From positions 682,001-746,000 of the forward strand of contig NC_134026.1 in the NCBI RefSeq assembly GCF_964204645.1: a DNA stretch of 64,000 nucleotides, in the 5' to 3' direction. The position numbers and the translations under genes are program-made. This stretch comes from Tubulanus polymorphus (lineage: Eukaryota; Nemertea; Palaeonemertea; Tubulaniformes; Tubulanidae). How positions within the stretch are numbered: the stretch's first letter is position 1; each line of letters starts with the position of its first letter. The notes under the pieces are model-generated. The model was not told where the DNA came from, did no database searches, and worked only from the letters and a program-made list of their open reading frames with translations. Shown here one piece after another: positions 10,365 through 20,742 of the stretch.

Positions 10365-13300
10365 CGTGAATTTAAATCTGAAAAAAAAAACAAATTCTAT
10401 TAGAAGAACATTCACTGTAGTATATATCCGTGTTAAACTCAGATTTAAAAATGACAAATCGCTAGGAAAGAAATGAGTCATGTGAATTTGAATATCCAAG
10501 AAACTGGATTTCAAATGCATTTTTAGTGGTGAATTGCAAAAACACAATGCTTTTTACCTTTCAATTACAGCTTTTGTAACAAACTAAACTAGATTTACGA
10601 TATTCGGGTATATATTACACGCGGTTCTTTGCTAGTTACTAAAAACACACATAACAGGGTTATATTTGAATTAGGTGGCAATATTTGACAAATGTAAACC
10701 ATTCTCTTTGCCGCGAGCAAAATTGGTTGGAACCTGAAACCAGCTAATGGAACAAAACAAGAATAGGTTCAATATTTACTCACGGTTTCGTGTGAGCGAA
10801 ATACTTATAGAATGTGCTATAAAAGTTTAGAAGATTGACTTTATTTGACATATTTCCGCATTTGAGAAATATGTAATTCATATAATTCGTCGTATACATG
10901 TACTCAATAAGTGTAAGAATAATGCATAAAAAGTAGTCAAATTTGAACAGATGTGAGCTAGTTAACATCCAAAAAGGAGACAATAATTTGATTGAAATAA
11001 AACTACGAATCTATATTCTAGATTGGCCGTAACAATCAGGCTGAGAATATGCAGAAAACAGACAAGAAATATTACCTTCAGCGATAAGATTCCTGTTCAT
11101 GTTATCGTGGACCTTGATGAGTCCACATTTTCTGAAGTTGATCACTCGAAGAAACCCAGCTTGGTTTAGGCGACGTCTGGTCCCGTGTTAACGTGGGAAC
11201 CTCTTTTAGATCATGCTGGTTAACGGTCACGTCTGAATACGAAATCCACGGATAAATGTGCATTTGATAATAAACGTAGTTGATATGCAAACAATAGGTA
11301 TTTAACACCTCAATTTGGAGAATTATCGACGAATGAAAACGTAATAAACATAAGTGCAAAACGATTCTAAGAAAATATCGCTAACGATTCATTTTCCAGG
11401 TCGCAGTGGGAAACTTCACGGTCCGTTATGACGTAGAAATAGCTGAATAGGGAAGAAATTCGCTAATCTTTTTTCTGATGAATGCATTTAGAGGACAATT
11501 AAAACTCGATCATGAAACCGGATTTGCCATTTTACACCGAAGATTTCAATTCAGAAAAAGTCTTCAGAAAAATATGATCGCATTTCAACACATGCTCCAA
11601 TCAGAGATTGTATTCATTCATGATTAAGACTTAACTTCATTTGGTTTGAAACGAAGATTATCTGATAATTCGCCTCATTAGTTATCAACAATATCAATTC
11701 CTCTCGTCTGACAAAACAACAAAAATAATCTGTCGTGAATAAAAATGATAAGATCTTAAATTGCTTTTTCTGTTTATTGGGTCAACCCGAACCAAACTAA
11801 TCCCTGTAGAATGTTTGAAAACCGTTTATTCTATCGCATTTTCCTACCTGGTTATACCGAATAATATCATATTCCACTCCACCACGAGCGCTTTCCGTAT
11901 TAACTTATATTCGTCGAACTGTCCACGTCAAATAATCCATAATCAATTTGGTTATTGTGAGATGAATTAATAAATCATAATTTCGTGCCAGTGTCAATAG
12001 ATAATTACCGCTATTAGGCTAACAGCGGCGGGTACTTGGCACTGAAAGTAAAACTACAGGACTGTCACGCAAGGATTTCAGTATAACAAGCACTGGCACC
12101 GCGTGAAAGAAGAAATTATTTGGAATATAATTGGAACAGTTTATCAGCGACAATAGTTCGTTAAAACTGTGAAAAATTTTCTCATGCTGTCGTTCGAATA
12201 TTTTGACACGCATGCGTGCGAAATACTATTCAGAAAAAGACCAATCAGTTTGTTATTTATTCAAGACACGATTTCCTCAGACGGTTCTCAGATTTGGGAA
12301 AAAAATAGCCGTATCCGTCGTGGTATACTCGTCTTTTTAGACCTTGACCTGTGCAAGCGATAAACATCAGAATCCTCTTACAGTTCGCTTGATTGTGGGT
12401 TTATTCTTCGGTCAGTCGGTTTGAGAAAATCCAACAAAACTAGAGGACTTAAATTTAACAACTAAACATTTATTTCAAAGCGATTTCAGAGCTTTCATCG
12501 AACGTACATTCATTTAGACAAATATTACATTTATCAACATTAATACACTTATAATCTGAGGGACAAGAAAGAAACTTCACATTTTACCAGTCGGCCAAAT
12601 CTCTTCCTATATCAGGTACAGTTAGTACCTGTTATACGGTATTTTCTGCAACTTGCAGCTACCATTCCACCCAGGCTTGTATTCTGTTTAAAGCAATATC
12701 AGCTGATCTAAAGTAAATGCATTGCCATGCTTCTGAATTTTTCAAAAATGAACTACAATAATCTTTTATGGCAAACCTATCCATATATAGTGATAACTGA
12801 TGTATGTTAGAATTGTCATGTTTCTCAGGTTCTTCTAAATCTCTGATATCACCGGAGGGTAAACTATCTACTCGGGGGACACTGTCCGATGTAATCTCCT
12901 ATCTCTATAGCTATCATCTCATTTTATTCAGTTTATACAACATCTAGATCTATTATGTAGATACTAATAGCACATTCATATAGTACAATATTAACAATTT
13001 TGCTTTAATACTTAATAACCATCGTTTTATTTTATTTTACCTCTTTATGAAATACCAATAGAGGTAGGGGTGAGGGGTAACCCATTCCTGAATTACATCA
13101 TGTTTTATAAAATATCACAATAGACCGAAAGCCACAAGTAGAAACTACATTCATTATCCATTGATAAGTCGTTATTTTGCGCAAAATAAAAACATTTTAA
13201 AATATTAGTCTTTAGCAAAACATGCAGTTTAAAAAGAGGAACAAGAAACCACACTCAATAAATTCTTGATTTGAGAATATTATATCAATGAGTCTAAAAA

Positions 13301-13633
13301 TTTAAGCAGGGCTTGGTCATTCGCTGGTAAAACTCGCGATGTAAGCTCCAGGAGAAAGCGACCAGACCGTGGCAAGTGAGAATGGAAGCAGGTACTACGC
13401 AGCGGATCTAGGAAAATAGGAAAGTTAGGGTGTTAATGAAAAGGAAGGCATTCCTACTGGATTAGGATGAGTGTTAAATTTATAGGTTTTAACACGATCT
13501 CTATCTTGACAATAAGGGAAACCTTGATGGGAAAGCAAGGATCCAGACCCCTAAACCAACCCCTAGATCCGCTCCAGTATCAAGCTTCCAAGAAGCTGCT
13601 CATAGGAGTCATCAGCTATGTCAAAGCTTTGCG
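10365..13633. other. XKR 5' side and FEM1 3' side, no supported coding exon
   Basis: About 3.3 kb. The left part (10380 to about 12000) is presumably intron and upstream DNA of the XKR gene. The right part (about 12480-13633) is presumably the FEM1 3' untranslated region. A minus-strand frame at 11102-11359 has a plausible acceptor and a GAAG/gtaata donor. It carries a stop and does not join the XKR frame in phase, so at most it is an untranslated first exon. A small transposon is listed separately. Confidence 0.4.
13401..13573. mobile_element. MITE with 12-bp perfect terminal inverted repeats
   Basis: The ends are AGCGGATCTAGG (13401-13412) and its exact reverse complement (13562-13573), 173 bp in all. 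Flanking Gs and As continue the symmetry loosely. There is no coding capacity. It lies about 60 bp beyond the FEM1 stop codon, in its likely 3' untranslated region. No clear target-site duplication was recognised, so the superfamily is not assigned. Confidence 0.65.
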
Positions 13634-15565
13634 TCAATGCATTTCGATGAATGGTTTCAGATTACGAGGTATATCTGCATCGGAAAACGTTAACTGATGT
13701 TTCCGAATTGCGGCAGCTGCCAAACATTTCAACGATAAATAATCGAACACCGCGACCGGACAACCCTGTTTAATCAACTCAACGTAGGCTACTTTCAGTT
13801 TGTGATTACACGCGTCGACGTGCGCTCCGTGATCTAACAGATAGGTGGCGATACCGCTTAAATCAGAATTACCGACGCCGGCGACGGTGTCGTTTTGCAT
13901 GCTTTCAGCGAGTACGTGGAGTGCGGTATTACCGTAAAGATCGGTAGCGTTCACGTTTATACCGCATTCTATCAGTATTTTAACGATCGGTAAATTCGGT
14001 AGATTCGAACATTGTTCGTGATCGACGGTCGATGATTCCTTGCATAGAGCCAGGTGAAGAAGTGTTTCTTTCTTCGGCCCGAGAGGTTTCAACGATATCA
14101 GCTTGTGAACGAGTTTACGAAATATGAACTTCTCGTCGTCTTTAAGATCTAACGCGCACAACAGATTCGTTACGTGTAAGAATAAGAGTAAAACCGTATG
14201 GAAAAATTCCATATATTGAACGAAATTTGAATCGGACGAATCGGGCATCAAACGAATCCCGTTTTCGATCTGATCGGCGGCGATCGTTAAAACTTTATAA
14301 ACGTCCGCGAATTGAATCGAAGTGCGACTAGAAATCGGCAGAACCTGCTCTTCCAACCAGACCTCCCAGAACAAACGCGTGATCGCGAGTAAATGAATGA
14401 AAACGGTTTCCTGCGTGATCGGTTTATAATGCGTGTGACGTATCACTAGAACGTACGTCCAGATATCGATACATCGTTGATACCGATGAGTATCGGCGTA
14501 GACAGCGCCTCGATACATCAACCCGAATGTCGTGTCTTTATGAGTCGGGCCGAGGATACGTTCTCTGATTAACAGCGCTTGCATGTAAATAGCGTCGGGA
14601 TTCTGAGCGACGACGTTCAAGTCGTTCTCGTCGATGAATTCGATCGTGTTCTCGTAAGCCGGATTCGCCGATTTATTCACGAGAAGCGATTTTTCGGTGA
14701 CGCTCGACGCGAACTGTCGACGCAGCCGTAACGCCTCGCGCCAGAACGACAAACCCTTCGGAATATCGTGTTTTTCATCGACGTAATTCGCGCCCATTAA
14801 TTCGTAAGCTCGTACGATCATGTCTTTATCCGGGTTATTCTTGACGATCAGATACTCGACGATATCCTCGAATCCTCGCAGCGACGCCGTCTGCAACGCG
14901 TCGTCGCCGATTTCATTTTTCAGCGAAACGTCTGATTTGCGTTCGACGAGGAGTTGAACGGTTTCTAAGCGACCCTCGCGTATCGCGTAATGTAACGCGA
15001 GGTTTCCCGAGTTATCTTGAGCGTTCACTTTAGCTCCGTGTTCGATCAGAAACGTGCACAATTCTACGCTCTGTACCGAATTAATCAAACAAGTTCCACC
15101 ATTGATGTTCGGTTTATGAATATCGGCGCGGTTTTCGACGAGTAATTTTACGATGTCGATGTTCGACATGTAACAAGCGGAACGAACGGGTGTCGATTGG
15201 GTGTCAGACATCCCATTTACATCGGCTCCGTGTTGGATTAAAGATTTCACCACGTCGACGTGATTAGCTACAGCCGCGCACCACAGAGGGGTAACCATGT
15301 GCTTCGAACGATCCTCGGCTACCTCGTAAACGCTGCGCTGCTCGATATCGACGTCGCATTCATCCAGGAAATAATTCACGAAATGCACGAAACCTTTTTT
15401 GCACGCGAGAAAAAAAGGCGTTTTGTCGTGGAATTTCAGCGATAATATTTTTGTTCGCGTCTTTTTATCCAATGGTTTTAATCGAGCTTTCGTTCGCCAC
15501 AAGTTGTTCTGATCGACAAAATGCCAGATTTCTTTCATACAAGCGTAAAGTTCACTGGGCGTCAT
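13634..15565 (-). CDS. FEM1-family ankyrin-repeat substrate receptor
   Basis: FEM1 proteins are substrate receptors of the Cullin-2 ubiquitin ligase that read C-terminal degrons. This 643-aa protein has an N-terminal ankyrin array. Examples are TPFFLACKKG near residue 48, TPLWCAAVANH near 93, TPVRSACY near 127 and LALHYAIREG near 190. A helical TPR-like middle carries the family signature ERILGPTHKD...YRGAVYAD at about 345-375. Two C-terminal ankyrins follow (NATDLYGNTALHVLAE), ending SLKCLAAAAI...IPRNLKPFIEMH. The ending and length resemble FEM1B (about 627 aa). The ATG at 15565 is preferred because a splice acceptor (TTTCTATTTCAG) ends at 15586, between it and the open frame upstream. The coding part is a single exon. 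Confidence 0.9.
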   Translation of the reverse strand: MTPSELYACMKEIWHFVDQNNLWRTKARLKPLDKKTRTKILSLKFHDKTPFFLACKKGFVHFVNYFLDECDVDIEQRSVYEVAEDRSKHMVTPLWCAAVANHVDVVKSLIQHGADVNGMSDTQSTPVRSACYMSNIDIVKLLVENRADIHKPNINGGTCLINSVQSVELCTFLIEHGAKVNAQDNSGNLALHYAIREGRLETVQLLVERKSDVSLKNEIGDDALQTASLRGFEDIVEYLIVKNNPDKDMIVRAYELMGANYVDEKHDIPKGLSFWREALRLRRQFASSVTEKSLLVNKSANPAYENTIEFIDENDLNVVAQNPDAIYMQALLIRERILGPTHKDTTFGLMYRGAVYADTHRYQRCIDIWTYVLVIRHTHYKPITQETVFIHLLAITRLFWEVWLEEQVLPISSRTSIQFADVYKVLTIAADQIENGIRLMPDSSDSNFVQYMEFFHTVLLLFLHVTNLLCALDLKDDEKFIFRKLVHKLISLKPLGPKKETLLHLALCKESSTVDHEQCSNLPNLPIVKILIECGINVNATDLYGNTALHVLAESMQNDTVAGVGNSDLSGIATYLLDHGAHVDACNHKLKVAYVELIKQGCPVAVFDYLSLKCLAAAAIRKHQLTFSDADIPRNLKPFIEMH

Positions 15566-16516
15566 TGTATTATCAGTCGTACAACCTGAAATAGAAAACA
15601 GTCGCCCGGTTATAACAGATTCAGTATCTGGTAGTAACTTGCTATTGCATTCACTATCAGTGAGTAACAACAGGGATCAAATATGTCAAATGAATCCAAT
15701 GAATTCAAGCCTTTAAAAACCTAGATCCGAAGGATGTAAAGCTACAGGTTATTTCATTGACTTTTTCATAATAAAAATTTGATTGACAGACATATTGAAT
15801 TGAAGATGTGTCTGGAAAGTAATTTTTGTGATAAATTATCTGCATTATTTCAGTTACAGCTACAATCAATACTTAGATAGAATATTAAATCTTCAACGCA
15901 CCTTTGATTATCTTAAGCATTTGAGCTTTCGTTTTGTGGAACGCTTCTATTATCAATGATTAGCAAATTTCGACAATTTCGGTGCAATTTTTAGCTTAGA
16001 GATGACGTCACGGCTTCCCCGGGAATCCCCGAACACGGACTACTGGCTCGATTGGCTGGCCTGGTGACCGGGTCCATGAGGTGCTGCCCCTATGTAAATC
16101 ATTAGCGGCGAATATGTGAACTAATGCAACTTCACAATATTCTTACTGTAGCATGCGAGTAATCGGGGATTTCAAATCGATTCTCAACATTCTCCTTAAA
16201 ATCAGTTGCCGGGAAATTTGGAAATACTTCAAATAGGAAGGAATTGCGATTTGGTAATAAAACTATCTGGATACAAGCAAGGTGAGGTCCTCCTGCAGGG
16301 TGTAACTACGGAAAAAAATTATCTCATATGTCACCTAGGGGCTTCCGTATGTAACCCATCGTAACCGTCCAAATACTTTCCATTGAATTGACCTGTTCCT
16401 TTTTGTCTGTATTTGAAATTTCAGAGGATCAGCAAACATTGTAATTTGTATTGTATTGTGGTCTTGGATCCACAAATCAGTCAACGTCAAGAGTTCAGTG
16501 TCAAAAATAGAATAAA
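15566..16516. promoter_or_regulatory. Divergent FEM1 / CEP44 promoter region
   Basis: About 950 bp separate the two divergent start codons. A GC-richer block at about 16000-16090 stands out from the AT-rich surroundings. It holds a perfect palindromic cAMP-response element, TGACGTCA, at 16003-16010, and an inverted CCAAT box (ATTGG) near 16051. At least one untranslated FEM1 exon must lie here, since its coding exon begins at a splice acceptor. Promoter function is inferred. Confidence 0.45.
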
Positions 16517-19500
16517 ATGTCTACAGGAGATATCAAAAATAATCTGAGAAAATTGCAGAGAATGATAGATAGAATAAAGTATGAAGAAGCAGATTACACG
16601 GCGTAAGTTGTTTTTTCAAGTCGTGCCCGAATAATACCAAAACTTAAAAGTCCATAAATCCTAAATGCTGATTTTTAAACCCCTGCTCCACGCATGATTT
16701 TATCAAAGTGCCAAATTTTTCTCTGCTGTTAATTTATAGATGGATGTTTAAACTTCTGCTTGTATTTATTTTAGTCTCGCTCGAGGAGATGCTATTGCTT
16801 TCCTAGGCATTTATCACTACTTGTTAATGGACTTCAGCTGTCCAGTGTCGACTCATATCTCACAGTCATCATTATCTAACGTAGAGATATTCGGCAAATC
16901 CGATCTCAAATTCATGGAGGCAGTTTATCGGGTAAATATCTAATATTCTTTCCTGTTTATGCAAATAATCTTAACAGTTAACAATGAACTCATACTTGGT
17001 CAACTTATACCCTTTCTAAGTCTTAACCGCTTCAGTGCTAACTAATTAATACCCTATAGTGCTGGAGATAATTTGAAAATTTTGAAAAATTCCACCTGAG
17101 TGTGTTGAATAAAGGGAATACCATTATAGTGCGCCTACAACACGGCACTGAAAGGGTTAATGGACCTAACTATGTTCAACTGTTTAAATTTCTTGACATT
17201 TCATGTATCTGGTATTAACAAAAACATAAAAAATACTAGATGTAAAACTATATTATCAGAAAAAAAAGGATTTTTTTACAGAAGTTAAAAATATAAGTTG
17301 AATCTATTTACAGATAATGCGAGACCTGTTTTCATATAAACCACCTTTGACTAAAGAACAGTTTTTTAGCTCGGGCTTCGGCGAACGTAAAGTTATAATG
17401 TGTACGGAGATTATAGAAAGGGTTGCCAAGTTACACCAGAAGTTGGCGCCGAAACCGGTTAGAATAACAAAGTCAGCGGTATGTTTAAAACTCTGGGTTC
17501 ATTACTAATCCTTGGTTCTTCGAAAACCTAAGGAATTGTTTTCAAGGACGGTTTTTCGCTGTAATTTTTAGTCAATTTGTTTAGCTACTCAATATTACCG
17601 ATATGTAAACATCTTTGAATCTTTCCTTGAAAAATTCTCAAATTATATACAATGACTTTTCTAGATTTCTAGAGTGTTTAAGTGTCATTGTTCTTTAGAG
17701 TACCTGTCAAGACTCAGTGAATTCACCGAAAAAACCTACAGTCCAAGAAGGTATTTATATGAGCAAAACAATTCTTACTTTTCGATGCGGTGATTGAAAT
17801 CATTGTCCCTTTTCCTTTCTTTCGTACTTTTAAGTCGTCCCGAAAAAACGCTACAACTCTGGCAAAACTTCTTCGAGAATGGACGTATCCAACTGCAGTT
17901 CAGCCTCTTCTAAACTGTCAACTCAAAAGAAATCATCCAGTGAAATGTGTCTACCTCAAACGACACGAGCTGTTGTTAAAGAGATACCGGTATCAGATGT
18001 ATCTGAGAGTATCCCGAAACCGGCTCCCGTTTCATATGACGATTCGTTCAAACATCCAAAAGTCACAACGGCTCCTGTCGTACAGAAAACAGCCATCGTA
18101 CAGAAATCAAAACCAAATCCCGTTAAAACATACGTCGCTGCAAAAGGCACCGCAGGTAAATAAACATGGGTCATTTCATTGTCATGAAACTACAGTTAAA
18201 TTCTCACGCTTGGGTTTTTGACAAAATTGGAAAAAAATTAAAACCATTTTTACGAATTCTTAATGTATTTATTGTAATTTATACATGAATCTAGATGCTT
18301 GATTCAAATATTTTTTCTTATTTCTATTTATTACAGGAATCAAATTGAATATAAATCGTGGTTTTGATGATCATTCAAACAATTTTAGAATGGTACGTGA
18401 GTGTTCAATCGTCATTTCAACGTGGACATTTATATCTGAATTAAAGTTATTGATATCAACTGCTATAAAAACCATTGATGGCGGCACACTAACCGTGTTG
18501 TAACAAAAACATAAGAGAAAGAAATATAGTTTCCTTGAGAAGATGATTACGATTAGGTTATAGTAGAAACATTGAATAAGCTATCAGCTCAAGGAAACAT
18601 TTCAGACTATTCCTTGGTGATGTGTTGATCTTTCTCTTTAGTTTTCAGTTCTGAATATTGAGTAGATGATTGAATCTGATTTAAACATAGCTTTCATTTC
18701 ACTCAAATACACACATCACGGCGTCCACGCCCTCCCTCTACAAAAACCCAATATTTCTATATAAAATTAGTGTGAGATTTAATATAAATGTGATTCCTAT
18801 TGTTTACTTCTATTTCAGACTGATTTAGCAAATCAAATGGAGAATGTTTTAGCAAGGATGACATTACTGGAGAATAAAGTAGCTATTATAGAACAGCAGC
18901 TGGTTCGTATTCTAATTCAACCACTCTTTATCCTATGTCTACGCGATAAACCGTGATAACTAACTGTTTGTTTTACACGTAGCAGGCTACAACCACTGCA
19001 CAACCTGTACAGAGTATGATAACACCCGAGAAACCAGTAACACCACCTAAAGCAATCATCAAACAGGCAGCTCCTTGTAAGTTTAGACATTAGTGGTTTG
19101 TTCATAAGAAAATGCGCGTTAAACTTTGCTGTTTCTAACTTCCTTCCTCATGTGATTTTAAGTATCATGTTCAAACAAGAGACATACTGATTTTGACCCC
19201 CAACTGCTTGTACCATTAATGCACCCTACTTTCTTAAGAACAGCCCATTTAGTCAACTATAGTCAAACTTGGTTTGTCATGTATTTCATATTTTCTCTAT
19301 AAGATGCACCAGAAACGGTTCCGATCACACCTGACAATCTACTGTCACCGATCAATGTTTTACCCGCTTGTACCAAACGTAATTCACCTGAAGTTACGAT
19401 GATAAATAAAGACGTGGATGTCGATGACCATACGTCGAAGAGTTCTAGCACTCCGGAACATTCTCTGTCCGATATCGCCATCGCTAATTTAGACGGCCAA

Positions 19501-19977
19501 CAGAAAATGCAAGCATGGAATATATTGACTCTGTAAGTATTGACTGTCAACTTACTGTTGAGACTTATACCTTGCTGGTCAATAACTGAACAAAATTGTA
19601 ATTTTAAATGACAATGAACTTAATTTTAGTAATCAAGGATTTAGGTGGAATAAAGAACTCTCTAACTTAGACTATAATTTCTGCTTTTTAGCTCAGATTT
19701 TGCTTAACTGCGACTAATCTTTCCGAGGTCTTGAGTTGGGCGACATTTACTGTTCCGGTAAAATGACAAGCGTTGTTAAACTGTCTGTTGTAGCATGAAG
19801 AACACTAAAGAGATGCTTTACGGAGGAAAGAAGGAAGATAGAAATAATAACGACTGCAATGATAAATGCGAGAATATAATTTCGCAAGATGAACCGTGCG
19901 CCGCGGTAGAAGAACCCGTCGATGAACCCGAAATAGACATTAACGGAGATCTTAAAATCATCAATGCTCCATTTTGA
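16517..19977 (+). CDS. CEP44: Centrosomal protein of 44 kDa (CEP44)
   Basis: CEP44 is a centriole protein needed for centriole-to-centrosome conversion. Ten exons join in frame: 16517-16602, 16775-16931, 17314-17478, 17699-17750, 17835-18155, 18337-18392, 18819-18902, 18986-19076, 19304-19532 and 19794-19977, about 474 aa (human about 390). The first 110 residues match the conserved CEP44 domain: MSTGDIKNNLRKL, ARGDAIAFLGIYHYL, KSDLKFMEAVYR, and MRDLFSYKPPLTKEQFF followed by GFGERK. The middle is Ser/Thr/Pro-rich and disordered. A coiled-coil heptad region (MENVLARMTLLENKVAIIEQ) is encoded by exon 7. The exon 7 donor (CTG/GTTCGT) is weak. Exon 8 may start three bases earlier at CAG, a NAGNAG-type choice. 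It is head-to-head with FEM1 and tail-to-tail with DGCR8. Confidence 0.9.
17023..17160. mobile_element. piggyBac-like MITE in CEP44 intron 2
   Basis: TTAA at both ends (17023-17026 and 17157-17160) encloses terminal repeats CCGCTTCAGTGC and GCACTGAAAGGG (imperfect). TTAA duplication plus CC...GG ends are hallmarks of piggyBac transposons. The element is 138 bp and non-coding. It is related to the element at 25759. Confidence 0.7.
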
Positions 19978-20742
19978 AATTTAGATCCGCTCTGATAGAG
20001 ATTGTAATGTATATAAATTGTATAATTACTGTAGAAATAACTATTTGTTATTAGCAGTCCGATTTATGTTCATTTTGTATTCTGCTGGTTCGGAGTAAAG
20101 CCATTAATTTAATTTTAATTCGACAATTCAACTTTTCTCGTTATTCCACTTAGAAATGAGTAAAATATTCAATCTATTCATTGAAAAACCCTGTATGTGA
20201 TAAATACCGTTTTTGCTTTCAAATATATTAATCAATAAATTAAGACAGTGAAATCGTTCATAATTCATATTTGAGGAGTAATCAATCAGATTATTGGATC
20301 ACATCAAAGTTTTCATCAGGCAAATACGGTTTCATCTCTCGGATTGGAATCAACAACTGAGGCTATCCTTACTTTTATAGTTCATTGAAATCAAGAGGAA
20401 TAAGTGTTTTGAATAAGCAGCCTTTTTTATTTTCATCAGAAACTGACATTACCAATTGAATTCGTAATCAAGCATTTTTTACTAACATCCATTTTACTAC
20501 GATAGAAGTTTGAGTTGTCATACATATACACAAACATTGATATTTAGGAGGCAGTTAAATACAGGTAAAGCACACAAGCGCACAACTTGATAATAATCTA
20601 ACGCATTACTTGAAACATGTATAATTTCAACAATCTTTAACATGAGGAAAGTTATAAGCACTACATATACCGGGTTTATTCCACGGAATCAGTTTTTTAA
20701 AAGCACCATGATAGTGGAATTTACACAGTATCAGACTGCTGA
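19978..20742. other. CEP44 / DGCR8 convergent 3' region
   Basis: About 760 bp of AT-rich DNA between two converging stop codons. It is presumably the two 3' untranslated regions. Nothing else is recognised. Confidence 0.5.

Noticed and set aside
11102-11359. Candidate upstream coding exon of XKR
   Set aside because: The phase does not match the XKR exon and a stop follows. At most it is untranslated.
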